Source of the DNA: UBA5336 sp964412785
GTDB taxonomy: Bacteria > Pseudomonadota > Alphaproteobacteria > Caulobacterales > Hyphomonadaceae
Assembly (NCBI GenBank): GCA_964412785.1
Contig: CAYPQD010000022.1
Coordinates: 1 to 44,559, forward strand
DNA length: 44,559 bases
Reading direction: 5' to 3'
Shown here one piece after another: positions 24,060 to 32,397 of the stretch. Numbering within the stretch: the first letter of the stretch is position 1; each line of letters starts with the position of its first letter. The translations under genes and the position numbers were made by a program. Below the pieces are notes generated by a model, which saw only the letters and a list, made by a program, of their open reading frames with translations, searched no databases and had not been told where the DNA came from.

Positions 24060-24956
24060 ATGAACACTGTCGCATTCATCGGCCTGGGCCGAATGGGCTC
24101 GGGCATGGCCGCCAACCAGGTCCGGGCCGGCCGCAAGGTCCGCGCCTTCGACCTGTCAAAGGAGGCGTTGAAGGCCGCCGAGGCAAATGGCTGCGCCGTC
24201 GCAGCGAGTGTGGCAGAGGCTGTGGAGGGTGCCGATGCGGTGATCACCATGCTGCCTGCCGGCGAACATGTGGAGGCAGTCTATCGCGACAGCATCCTTG
24301 CGAACGGGGCGCCCGGCACGCTGCTGATCGATTGTTCCACCATTGATGTGGAGACAGCCCGCCGGGTCGGCGCGTTGGCGGCCGGCAAGGGTTTTCGCTC
24401 TGCCGATGCGCCGGTCTCAGGCGGCACGGCCGCGGCCGATGCCGGAACGCTCGCCTTCATGGTGGGCTGCCGCGAGGCCGATTTTTCCGACATCGACGAG
24501 GCGCTGGGGCCGATGTCGAAGGCGGTTATCCGCGCTGGCGAGCATGGCGCGGGGCAGGCGGCCAAGATCTGCAACAACATGCTGCTGGCGATCTCGATGA
24601 TCGGGACCTGCGAGGCATTCGCGCTGGCCGACCGGCTGGGGCTTGGGGCCGAGCGGTTCTTCGAGATCGCGAAACAGTCGTCGGGCCAGTGCTGGTCGCT
24701 GACCGCCTATTGCCCGGTCCGCGGTGTCGGGCCGGACAGTCCGGCTGACCATGACTATCAGGGCGGCTTTGCCACCGACCTGATGCTGAAGGACCTGCGC
24801 CTTGCCCAGGCTGCGGCGATGGCGTCCGGCGCGGTAACTCCGCTCGGCTCCGAGGCGCAGGCGCTCTATGCGCTGCTGTCAGGGCAGGGCCATGGCAAGC
24901 GCGATTTCTCCGTCATGCTGGAGCTGATGAAGCCCGGCACGCTGAAAAAGCGCTGA
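24060..24956 (+). CDS. mmsB: 3-hydroxyisobutyrate dehydrogenase
   Basis: 298 residues, family length. It oxidises 3-hydroxyisobutyrate to methylmalonate semialdehyde with NAD, feeding MmsA. The Rossmann turn FIGLGRMGSGMAANQ at 6-20, the substrate loop DAPVSGGTAAADAGTLAFM near 120, the catalytic Lys in GAGQAAKICNNMLL near 171, and the HDYQGGFATDLMLKDLRLA segment near 238 are all conserved. ATG 24060 follows GGGGAAGAGCC. It ends 6 bases before the convergent response regulator stop. With mmsA it forms the distal valine pathway. Confidence 0.95.
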   Translation: MNTVAFIGLGRMGSGMAANQVRAGRKVRAFDLSKEALKAAEANGCAVAASVAEAVEGADAVITMLPAGEHVEAVYRDSILANGAPGTLLIDCSTIDVETARRVGALAAGKGFRSADAPVSGGTAAADAGTLAFMVGCREADFSDIDEALGPMSKAVIRAGEHGAGQAAKICNNMLLAISMIGTCEAFALADRLGLGAERFFEIAKQSSGQCWSLTAYCPVRGVGPDSPADHDYQGGFATDLMLKDLRLAQAAAMASGAVTPLGSEAQALYALLSGQGHGKRDFSVMLELMKPGTLKKR

Positions 24957-24962
24957 GCCGGC

Positions 24963-25586
24963 TCAGGCGAGGCCGCGATCGATCGCGCGGATGACGATCT
25001 CGGTGCGGTTGCGCGCGTCGAGCTTGTCGCTGATCGCCCGCAGGTGAAGCTTGACCGTCGTCTCGGCAATGTGCAGGGCGCGCGCGATCTCCTTGTTGGA
25101 GTGGCCGCGCCGCAATTCGAACAGGACGTCGCGTTCGCGCTCGGTGAGGCCATCGCTGCCGCCATGGCCGGTCTCGTCATCGCTGCCGGAAAGGATGTCC
25201 ATCGGCACATAGGTCTCGCCGCCCGCGACCAGGCGCACCGCGTTGACCAGGGAGCGCCCGGCCAGCGTCTTCGGGATGAAGCCGCGAACGCCGATCCTCA
25301 GTGCAGCCATCACGTCGCTCCGCCGTGCACTGCCGGACATGATGACGACCGGCGCGGGCGCGACGTGCGCCACCATCCGTTCGGCACCGCTGAGGCCATC
25401 CATCCCGGGCATTTTCAGGTCAAGCACGATGACATCGAACGCGCCCTCGCGCTCCCACGCCTGGAACGCGGCATCAAGGTCGCTGACTGCGGTGACGGAA
25501 AGCTCCGAGGCGTCCTTCATGAGCAGGGCGCCCAGCGCATCGCGGACAAGGTCATGGTCGTCGGCAAGCAGAACCCGCATGGACAT
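24963..25586 (-). CDS. NarL/FixJ-type LuxR response regulator at the end of the H-NOX/pilus block
   Basis: 207 residues. The receiver domain (about 4-120) has acidic Asp9 and Asp10, phospho-acceptor Asp56 in VIVLDLKMPGMDG, a Ser at the Thr position (MSGS) and Lys106. The LuxR-type helix-turn-helix (147-205) starts GLTERERDVLFELRRGHS and contains NKEIARALHIAETTVKLHL. Such proteins bind DNA as dimers once phosphorylated. Its start is 38 bases after the usher stop on the same strand, behind AGAAGGGGATGTCC, so it is probably in the same transcript. The natural upstream partner is the hybrid kinase at 30051-31778; this pairing is inferred. Target may be the pilus operon itself. Confidence 0.93.
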   Translation of the reverse strand: MSMRVLLADDHDLVRDALGALLMKDASELSVTAVSDLDAAFQAWEREGAFDVIVLDLKMPGMDGLSGAERMVAHVAPAPVVIMSGSARRSDVMAALRIGVRGFIPKTLAGRSLVNAVRLVAGGETYVPMDILSGSDDETGHGGSDGLTERERDVLFELRRGHSNKEIARALHIAETTVKLHLRAISDKLDARNRTEIVIRAIDRGLA

Positions 25587-25624
25587 CCCCTTCTGGGTGC
25601 GGCCATGAAATTAATTGCGAAGTG

Positions 25625-28324
25625 TTAAGCGCCGGTATCTGCGTCTTCGCGATTTTCGTCTGGTATGTGGATTGTTAACGCCTTGCCGAAGAGCGCGGGT
25701 GCGTCGCGTGACAGCGTGACCGATACCGGCTCGCTCGTGCCGCCGGCGCGGCGCAGCGCGGCCTCGTCGATCCGCAGGCTCAGCGTCCCCATCGGCAGCT
25801 CGGACAGGTAGACATAGCCGTCATAATCGCTGCGGCCTTCGGCGACGACGCGGCCTGCGGGATCGACCGCTTCGACCCGGACGCCGGCGAGCGGGATATG
25901 CCGGCCGGCGCGTGCCAGCGACACGGTCAGGTCGGTCTCGCCGCCCAGCGTCACCGGCATGGCCACGTCGAGCACCTGGCCCGGACGCACCCGGGCGCGC
26001 ACCGCCTGCTCAACCGGGCGCAGGAAGGGATCGTCGAGCGAGGCGGCCTGCAGTTCGAGGTCGATCGGACGGTGCGGTTCCACCGAACCGAGCAGGAGGG
26101 TCCCGGCCGCGTCGGTCTCTTCCGGCCGCAGGGCGCCACCGAGGATCACCCGGCCGCCTGCGATCATCCGGTCGGCGTGTCCCATGACCCCGTCACCATC
26201 GAGATCATCAAACAGATTGAGGCGGATCGCGCCCGCGCGGCTCAGGCCCGGCGGTGCCAGCCTGTAGCCACCCGCAGCCCGGTCGTGGAACAGCGACGCT
26301 GAAAGGCGCAGGCCAAGGGAATAGCCGCCGGTATCATCGGCCTGCGCCGCCGCGGACAGGGCGACGCGCCCGAACTGGCGCGACAGGCCCGCCGAGAGGG
26401 TGGTCTCGCCCGACACCATGTCCCGCGCCAGCCCGACCTCACCAGTGCCGAGCCGGCCAATCCTGCGCTGGGCGGCGAGACCGGCGGCCCGCAGGCGAGG
26501 CTCCGGCAGGGCGTCATAGGACAGGTCGCCGCGCACGCGCATCGAGCCGGCGCTGCGCGACATCGCAAGCTCTCCGCCAAGCTCGCCCGCGTTCCCGCCA
26601 CTGGCGGGCCGGGTTCCGGAAAGGCGCGCGGTGTGGCTCCAGCGCAGGCCGCGCCAGGTCGAGCCGGTCCGTGCCGCCGCGTTCCAGTGCAGGCCACCAT
26701 CGGCGCGCTGCTCGAAGGCGACCTCGCTGCGAAGCGGCAGGCCCCAGTGACCGACCGGCAGGCTGGTGTCGAGCGTCGCCTCGCCTGCGCGGACGAGCCG
26801 GCCGTCACCCTCACCGGTCATGTCGGAGACGAGCGCGCCGAACTCGGTATACCAGCTGCTGACCACGCTGCCGCCCGCGAGCCGATGGGTCAGGCCCGCC
26901 TCGATCGCCGGCGCCTCGCCGCTGGACGCAAGGCGCAGTACGCCATAGGAGCGCCCGCGCGAGGCGAACAGGCTCACCGCGGCGGCCCCGTCGGCGCCGT
27001 CCAGCGCGCTTCGGCCATCGACGCGCAGCGAGAGGGCGGGGCTGAGGCCGATGCTGGCACTTGCCGCAGCGACGGGCCCGCCGGCGCCAAGCGCGGTGTC
27101 GTCGACGGCCCGGCCCGCCTCAAGCAGGGCGAGACTGTACTGGACCTCGTTTTCCGGGTGCATGTCGGCGCCGACGAACAGGCTGACCTCCCGCGTCGCG
27201 GCCTCTCCGAACGGGCCGAACAGACTGACCGTGAAGTGATTGTAGCCGGGCTGCAGGGCGACGTCCGGGAAGACATAGTCGCCCTGGTTGTCAGGGTCTG
27301 TGACGAAATCGAGAAGCTGGCCGTTGGCGTGGAGTTCCGCCTCCCAGCCGGCAGGCAGGGGACCGCGGATATCGAAGGTGTCGAAGACCTCGGCGGCATA
27401 GGACGGCCGGTTTGTGAGCACGATCCCGCGCCCGGCGAGGCTGCGCGTGATCAGGGGCTGGGCCGGGGCGGAGACGTCGCCGACGCGCACCTGTCCAGGG
27501 CGCAGGCCGCCCGGTGCGTCCTCGACCCGTTCCAGGGTCACGCGCAGGCCTGTTTCGCCAGAGGCATCCATGGTTGTGCGCACGCGCGCGGTGGCCAACA
27601 GGACATCACCTGTGAGATCGACCCCGGCCTGCCCAGACAGTCCGGTCGCGGCATCGGCCTCGATCCCGACGCTGATGTCGGCGACCGGCCAGGACAGCCA
27701 GCGATACGGCGTCTCTATCACCGGACGCGCCACCGCGTCGCCGGCGGCCGGGCCGGCAAGTCGCGCGCGCAGGGCCTCGCGCTCAAGGCGGGCCTGCAGG
27801 GGCAGGGTCTCGCGCGGGCTGGCCCGCACGATGAGTGCGCCGGCGTCATAGGAAAAGTCGATCGGCAGGATGAGGGACAGGGCGCCAAGCGAGAGGCAGA
27901 GGCCGCTTTCGCTGTCTGACAGGGCGTCCTCCGGCAGGGCGAGCGGCTGGCCACCCAAATGGACCGTACCGGCATCAAGGACGATTTCGACGGTCCTGTC
28001 GGGCGCCAGGAACCAGCCCCGCGCCCCGGCCGCATCGCTCTCCACCGGTGCCTCAAGCGCCTCGAAGAGGTCAGCGGCAACAAGGCAGAGACCGGTCCCG
28101 CGTTCATAGGCAGGAAGGGCGTCGGCGAGCTTCAGCCCGTCGAGGCGCAGGCCGACCAGGCGGATGTCGTCACGGCCGGGGCGGTCGCTGGCGCCGGCGT
28201 CGATCGCGTCCTCACTGCCGAACAGCAAAGCGAACGGGTCATCGCGGGCAGCCGCCGGGGCGGCGCCAGAGAGCGCGGTAAGCAGGACCCATGCTGCAAC
28301 CAGCCTGCCGAAATGCCACAGCAT
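25625..28324 (-). CDS. Usher-like outer membrane protein of a DUF4402 chaperone-usher system
   Basis: 899 residues with a signal peptide (MLWHFGRLVAAWVLLTALSG...PAAA). After an N-terminal domain (about 50-185, ending with the PRETLPLQARLERE motif), residues about 200-800 alternate short hydrophobic strands in the manner of an outer-membrane barrel. A plug-like stretch lies near 315-375 (GPLPAGWEAELHANGQLLDF, then DYVFPDVALQPGYNHFTVSL). A Gly-rich DLDGDGVMGHADRMIAGG loop is near 710, and the C-terminal 100 residues hold a carboxypeptidase-regulatory-like beta domain (PLAGVRVEAVDPAGRV). I read it as the pore that secretes and assembles the pilin. It lacks classical FimD sequence, so the family is an alternate or divergent usher. 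Chaperone and pilin are directly upstream. Confidence 0.75.
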   Translation of the reverse strand: MLWHFGRLVAAWVLLTALSGAAPAAARDDPFALLFGSEDAIDAGASDRPGRDDIRLVGLRLDGLKLADALPAYERGTGLCLVAADLFEALEAPVESDAAGARGWFLAPDRTVEIVLDAGTVHLGGQPLALPEDALSDSESGLCLSLGALSLILPIDFSYDAGALIVRASPRETLPLQARLEREALRARLAGPAAGDAVARPVIETPYRWLSWPVADISVGIEADAATGLSGQAGVDLTGDVLLATARVRTTMDASGETGLRVTLERVEDAPGGLRPGQVRVGDVSAPAQPLITRSLAGRGIVLTNRPSYAAEVFDTFDIRGPLPAGWEAELHANGQLLDFVTDPDNQGDYVFPDVALQPGYNHFTVSLFGPFGEAATREVSLFVGADMHPENEVQYSLALLEAGRAVDDTALGAGGPVAAASASIGLSPALSLRVDGRSALDGADGAAAVSLFASRGRSYGVLRLASSGEAPAIEAGLTHRLAGGSVVSSWYTEFGALVSDMTGEGDGRLVRAGEATLDTSLPVGHWGLPLRSEVAFEQRADGGLHWNAAARTGSTWRGLRWSHTARLSGTRPASGGNAGELGGELAMSRSAGSMRVRGDLSYDALPEPRLRAAGLAAQRRIGRLGTGEVGLARDMVSGETTLSAGLSRQFGRVALSAAAQADDTGGYSLGLRLSASLFHDRAAGGYRLAPPGLSRAGAIRLNLFDDLDGDGVMGHADRMIAGGRVILGGALRPEETDAAGTLLLGSVEPHRPIDLELQAASLDDPFLRPVEQAVRARVRPGQVLDVAMPVTLGGETDLTVSLARAGRHIPLAGVRVEAVDPAGRVVAEGRSDYDGYVYLSELPMGTLSLRIDEAALRRAGGTSEPVSVTLSRDAPALFGKALTIHIPDENREDADTGA

Positions 28325-28352
28325 GGGTCCTGCCCCGCTCCACCGCCCGCCC

Positions 28353-29174
28353 TCAGTTCAGGGCGGTGGTTGTTTCCGCGATCAGGCCGGGGCGGGCCGG
28401 ATCAGACGAGACATAGGCGACGCGCACGGTCTTGCCGCGCAGGCTGTCGGCCAAGGCGCGCGGCATCGGCAGGTAGACATCGCGTTCGGTGTTGGGGGTG
28501 TAGACGGCGATGCCGCGGGCGAAGAAGACCGGCTCGCGCTGGCCCTCGACATAAATCTCGATGTCGCCATAGGTGGAGCGTTCGCCGGAGCGGGTCAGGC
28601 GAGTGACGAACAGGGTCTCGTCCTCGTCATTGCCGGGGGCGGTGGCCGCGCCATCGATGGTGACCTCGGCGTTCAGCGCGCCGACCCGCACGATGACCGG
28701 CACCGTGATCGATCGGATCGCGATCAATTCGATCGAGATCGCGTCGTCGCTGCTGCCCGTGGCATCGGCGAGCGTGCGCCCGGCGCTGGCCGGCGCGCCC
28801 ATCACCCGCAGGTGCGAGCGGTATTCGCCAGGCTCAAGGCCCGCCGTCGACGCGGAAATTCGGATGGTCTGGCGCCCGTCCGGGGCGATCATGACGCGGC
28901 GCGGCGAAAAGCGCAGGAAGTCGCTGGCAAAGCGCTCGCCCTCGCGGGCCGTTTCGGCCGCTTCGAGGGCGCCGGAGGCCAGCATCCTGCGGTTCTCGAT
29001 GCTGATGCGGAAGGCGCTTTCCTCCGCGCCCTTGTTGACGAGCACGAGTTCAGCGGCGCGTTCGCCGTTCTCAAGCACGACGCGGGTCGGGGCGATCATC
29101 AGCTCGGCGTTCGCGAGCGGGGCAAGCCCGGCGGCAACACCGGCGAGCAGCAGGGATTTGAGGGATCGGAACAT
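28353..29174 (-). CDS. Fimbrial periplasmic chaperone (PapD-like)
   Basis: 273 residues from ATG 29174, with a cleavable signal (MFRSLKSLLLAGVAAGLAPLANA). The mature start ELMIAPTRVVLENGERAAELVLVN is the typical A1-B1 strand region, followed by LRFSPRRVMIAPDGRQTIRIS, which holds the conserved R-x-x-x-L-x-P-G-x-x-Q-x-x-R type edge strand. The second immunoglobulin domain spans about 150-273. Such chaperones bind subunits in the periplasm by donor-strand complementation and hand them to the usher. It has no pair of cysteines linking the domains. It lies 28 bases before the usher gene and is separated from the pilin by a 205-base spacer containing a hairpin. Confidence 0.88.
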   Translation of the reverse strand: MFRSLKSLLLAGVAAGLAPLANAELMIAPTRVVLENGERAAELVLVNKGAEESAFRISIENRRMLASGALEAAETAREGERFASDFLRFSPRRVMIAPDGRQTIRISASTAGLEPGEYRSHLRVMGAPASAGRTLADATGSSDDAISIELIAIRSITVPVIVRVGALNAEVTIDGAATAPGNDEDETLFVTRLTRSGERSTYGDIEIYVEGQREPVFFARGIAVYTPNTERDVYLPMPRALADSLRGKTVRVAYVSSDPARPGLIAETTTALN

Positions 29175-29194
29175 GAGGGCAGTCCTTGTCTGGC

Positions 29195-29364
29195 AGGGCC
29201 GGGGGGCGGGTACACCCGGGCGGGGGAGGAATCGGGAGAATGGGGGGGTGTTCAAGGTCCGGCAGGGACCCGGCGGCGGCGGAGGAATGGAGCAAGGGAC
29301 CGCCCGCCCCGGGGGAATTGGGGGAGGGGAGGGGGGGATCCCCCGCGAACGGGAGGTCCCTTGC
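29195..29364. promoter_or_regulatory. Structured, G-rich spacer between the pilin and chaperone genes
   Basis: GCAAGGGACCGCCCG at 29292-29306 faces CGGGAGGTCCCTTGC at 29350-29364 with 14 of 15 positions pairing, enclosing a second palindrome centred on GGGGATCCCC near 29338. Four plus-strand G runs (29311-29315, 29320-29324, 29326-29329, 29331-29337) give a G-quadruplex pattern in the template strand of the minus-strand operon. In chaperone-usher operons a stem after the major pilin gene often raises pilin over chaperone and usher; the same is likely here. Confidence 0.55.
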
Positions 29365-29379
29365 AAGGGGAAGTGGCCC

Positions 29380-29871
29380 CTATTGGTATTCGACGGCGAC
29401 GGTGAACGTGCCTTTGTAGTCGCCGGTTGCCTGGTTGGCGCCGACTTCCAGGATGCCGCCGACGGTGAAGCGGTCCTGGCCATTGGAGAGCGTGCCGATC
29501 GCTTTCGAGCCCTCGAACTTGGTGACGCGCATGGTGTCACCCTGACCATTCTCGATTTTGATATCGGTCGGCAGGTCGATGGTGTAGGCTGCATCGACCG
29601 CACCGGTGACGTCGAACGCCGCGGCGGTCTGGTCGCTGGTGAAGCAGGTCAGTTCAACACCGCAGTTGAGGACACCGGCCGCAGAGACGGCAACGACGTC
29701 AGCAACCGTCAGGCTCGGTGCGATGGTGCCGAAATAGAGCGGCGCCACGTTCTTGATCTGGAGCGGGGCAACGATTTTCGCGCCGGCGTCGGAATCGGCT
29801 TCCACAGCCACTGCCGGAGCGGAAGCAAGGGCCAGGGCGGCCACAAGCGAGGCGAGTTTGATGCGGTTCAT
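29380..29871 (-). CDS. DUF4402 pilin-like subunit
   Basis: 163 residues with a signal peptide (MNRIKLASLVAALALASAPAVA). The mature protein has the AKIVAPLQIKNVAPLYFGTI start, a Cys pair near 90-96 (NCGVELTC) probably forming a disulfide, and the closing strand YKGTFTVAVEYQ with an aromatic residue next to the end. Alternating hydrophobic residues plus a penultimate Tyr are marks of subunits recognised by PapD-like chaperones. DUF4402 proteins occur beside such chaperones and ushers in alphaproteobacteria, so this is the likely major subunit of a surface fibre. AAGGAG precedes ATG 29871. It is 179 bases after the hybrid kinase on the same strand. Confidence 0.85.
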   Translation of the reverse strand: MNRIKLASLVAALALASAPAVAVEADSDAGAKIVAPLQIKNVAPLYFGTIAPSLTVADVVAVSAAGVLNCGVELTCFTSDQTAAAFDVTGAVDAAYTIDLPTDIKIENGQGDTMRVTKFEGSKAIGTLSNGQDRFTVGGILEVGANQATGDYKGTFTVAVEYQ

Positions 29872-30050
29872 GGGTCATCTCCTTATCTGCATCCGTGCGG
29901 CGGTGCGTTGGTGCCCGCCGACGCATTGAGAGATGCCGAAATCGTTCGGGCCGGTCTGCTGACCGGACCGGCAAGCGCCGCGATCCTTGGTCCGGAGGGG
30001 CCCTGCCTGAACGGACAGGGCAGGCTGGCCGAGCGGGCATCTGCAACCGC

Positions 30051-31778
30051 CTAAAGGCCGAGCAGGGCCCTCCATCCGCGATTGCGCAGGCCCGACTCAA
30101 TGGCCTGGCGCAGGTCGTGGGGGCGGATCGGCTTGGTCAGGACGGCGCTGAACAGCGCATCGGCCGGCACATAGCCGGACTGGCCGGAATAGAGGATGAC
30201 CGGAAGGTCGGGGCGGGCCGCCTTGGCCCTGCGGGCGAGCCCGTCGCCATTGAGCCCCGGCATGGTGAGATCGGTGATCAGCACGTCGAGATCGGCGCGG
30301 CCGCTCTCAATCTCGGCGATCGCCACCAGCGGGTCGGCAAACCATTCAGCCTCATAACCGAGAGCCTCCACCGTTTCCGCCAGCATCTCGCCGACGCGGG
30401 TATTGTCATCGACAAGCAGGATGCGGGCGACGCCGTGAATCTCGCCGGGGCCGACGACCTGTTCCCTGACCGGCCTGGGCTGTGTGCGGTCGGGAAACAG
30501 GAGCCGGAAGCGCGTGCCGCGCCCGGGCTTGCTCTCCACTTCCACCGAAGCGGTGCGGCTGTCGGCGAGCGCGGCGAGCGAGAGCAGGCCGAGACCGCTT
30601 CCCTGCCGCGCTTTCTTGGTGGTTTCGAAGGGTGCGAAGATGCGCTGGAGCTTGTCTGCGGCAATGCCGGGGCCGGTGTCGGTGATCTCGATCACCCAGA
30701 GCGGGTTCGTGACCGGCGCGCCGATCCGGTGCAGGTGCGCGCCCGGCGACAGGGGCGGGCCTGGCTGCGGGCCGAGGCGGACCGAGATCCGTCCCTCGCC
30801 GGCCATCGCCTCGAAGGCATTCTTGGTGATGTTGAGCAGCGCGCGCGAGAGCAGCACCTCATTGCTCGGCACCGGCGCAGTCTCGACGATCTCGACATCG
30901 ATCTCGACTTCATCGGGCCGGATCGCTTCGGCGATGGCAAGACCGGTGCGCAGGATACGCGACAGGTCGATCGTCTCTACCGAGCGCACGTCCTGGCTGC
31001 GTTCAACCTCGAGCGAGCGCACCACGGCGGCAGCCTGTTCGGCCGCCTCGGCAATCCGCCCGGCCCGTTCGTGCGGCGACGAGCCCGGCTCGGTCTCCGC
31101 CTGCAGGAGCAGGGCGTAGCCGCTGATTGCAGCGATCAGATTGTTGAAGTCATGGGCGACGGCATTGCCGATGGTGAACAGTGCCGCCTCGCGCTCGGCC
31201 TTCAGAAGGCGGCTTTCCAGCTCGCGCACATCATGCTCGCGCCGGCGCCGCTCGCTGGTATCGCGCGTGGTACAGACCAGTCCACCGCCGCTGCGCCGGC
31301 CGAGCACCACTTCCTGGAAGACCGGCGTGCCATCGCACGCACGCCCCACCACCTCGCCCCGCCAGGCGCCGTCCTGCATGGCGGCCGGCAGCGCGGTCTG
31401 CTCCAGCATCCGGCGGGCCGGGGGATCATAGAGCACCGACCAGTGGGCGCCGGCCAGGTCATCGACACGATAGCCGAACAGGCGCGCATGGGCGGCATTC
31501 ATGTCGACGAAATGGCCATGCGCGTCGGTCAGCGCGATGCCGTCGCTCGCCGTCTCAATCGCCTCGGCGAGCGCCCTGACCCGTGCCGCTTCGCTGCGCA
31601 GGCGCTCCAGCGCTTCATAGAGACTGGCGGACTTGTCCTCGAGGAGACGCTCTGCCTCGACACGGGCGCGCCGCTCGCGGTCAAGGCGCCTTTGCAGGCG
31701 CTCAAGCTGCGCCCTGAGCGCCCCGGTCTCATCTGTCGCCGGCGTTGATCCGGATCGTGAAGGTGCAGGATGTGCCAT
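30051..31778 (-). CDS. PAS hybrid histidine kinase paired with H-NOX
   Basis: 575 residues from ATG 31778. An N-terminal coiled coil (about 18-70: LERLQRRLDRERRARVEAER) and a PAS domain (about 70-180) precede a histidine kinase core with HDFNN and His209, the N-box NITKNAFEAM near 316, DTGPGIA near 367 and GSGLGLLSL near 393. A C-terminal receiver (about 452-570) has Asp503 in LITDLTMPGLNG and Lys in LTKPIR. No membrane span is seen, so it should be cytosolic. The start overlaps the H-NOX gene by 50 bases, a strong sign of translational coupling; no clear ribosome site is seen. Gas-free versus bound H-NOX likely controls it. Either its own receiver or the LuxR regulator at 24963 could be the output. 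Confidence 0.9.
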   Translation of the reverse strand: MAHPAPSRSGSTPATDETGALRAQLERLQRRLDRERRARVEAERLLEDKSASLYEALERLRSEAARVRALAEAIETASDGIALTDAHGHFVDMNAAHARLFGYRVDDLAGAHWSVLYDPPARRMLEQTALPAAMQDGAWRGEVVGRACDGTPVFQEVVLGRRSGGGLVCTTRDTSERRRREHDVRELESRLLKAEREAALFTIGNAVAHDFNNLIAAISGYALLLQAETEPGSSPHERAGRIAEAAEQAAAVVRSLEVERSQDVRSVETIDLSRILRTGLAIAEAIRPDEVEIDVEIVETAPVPSNEVLLSRALLNITKNAFEAMAGEGRISVRLGPQPGPPLSPGAHLHRIGAPVTNPLWVIEITDTGPGIAADKLQRIFAPFETTKKARQGSGLGLLSLAALADSRTASVEVESKPGRGTRFRLLFPDRTQPRPVREQVVGPGEIHGVARILLVDDNTRVGEMLAETVEALGYEAEWFADPLVAIAEIESGRADLDVLITDLTMPGLNGDGLARRAKAARPDLPVILYSGQSGYVPADALFSAVLTKPIRPHDLRQAIESGLRNRGWRALLGL

Positions 31779-32328
31779 CAGGAGCGCTGTTATCGCGGCA
31801 AAGCGTTGCCACTTCGCTGACGCCATAGTGCGCAAATGCTCCTTCGATCAGCCCTTCCGCAAGATCGGCGAAGGGCCTCGCAGACACATAGGCGAGGCGA
31901 AGATACCCCTCGCCCTCGCGTGCCAGCACGGTAAAGCCCGGCAATTCGGTGTCGCTGTAGAGCTTGCGGACATTGCGGTGGATGATGGACTCGATGCCGG
32001 CCAGCATGTCGATACAGCCTGAAAAACCAGAGATCACATCGCGGTGTCCGCCAGCCAGAAGGCCAAACAGTTCATAGCCGAACTGGCGCACGAGTTCACT
32101 CACGGGCACGCCGGAACGCGCCGACACGAAGCTGACGAGCGCGAGCAGGTCGGCATGGGGATAGACGCCGACAGAGGTGTAAGCGCCGCCATTGGAAAGC
32201 CCCGGCTGGTCGAGCGCCTCGTCCAGCATGTCCTCGCCCATATGGCGGGCCACATGCGTCTCGAACGCCTTGAACACCATGCCTTTCACGGCCCACTCCA
32301 TCGCCTGCACACCGACAGGGCATGCCAT
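31729..32328 (-). CDS. H-NOX (heme NO/O2-binding) sensor protein
   Basis: 199 residues from ATG 32328. The H-NOX fold is read as KGMVFKAFETHVARHMG, the YTSVGVYPHADLLALVS block, the proximal heme ligand His117 in IIHRNVRKLY, and the heme-propionate motif Y147-x-S149-x-R151 in AYVSARPF. Free-standing H-NOX proteins bind NO (some also O2) and inhibit or release partner kinases or cyclases. AAGGAG 7 bases before ATG 32328 supports that start; a GTG at 32289 (VKGMVFKAF) with GGAG in front matches the usual family N-terminus and is a good alternative. The kinase gene overlaps its end by 50 bases. Upstream is purN on the same strand, 69 bases away. Confidence 0.92.
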   Translation of the reverse strand: MACPVGVQAMEWAVKGMVFKAFETHVARHMGEDMLDEALDQPGLSNGGAYTSVGVYPHADLLALVSFVSARSGVPVSELVRQFGYELFGLLAGGHRDVISGFSGCIDMLAGIESIIHRNVRKLYSDTELPGFTVLAREGEGYLRLAYVSARPFADLAEGLIEGAFAHYGVSEVATLCRDNSAPDGTSCTFTIRINAGDR

Positions 32329-32397
32329 TGCCCGTCTCCTTGCGATAGCTGGCCGGACGGGCCGGCGACCCTGTCCAGAAGGAGGGGGTGGCAGGGC

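Noticed and set aside
25609..25627. Two TTAA tetramers before the response regulator as a CtrA site.
   Set aside because: They are 10 bases apart, not the 7 expected for TTAA-N7-TTAA.
29872..30050. A small open frame (MPARPACPV...) in the pilin leader as a leader peptide.
   Set aside because: It has no ribosome site and an Arg/Pro-rich shadow-like content. The leader does contain small stems (CCGGTC/GACCGG at 29951-29966 and CCTGCC/GGCAGG near 30002-30023), too weak to call.
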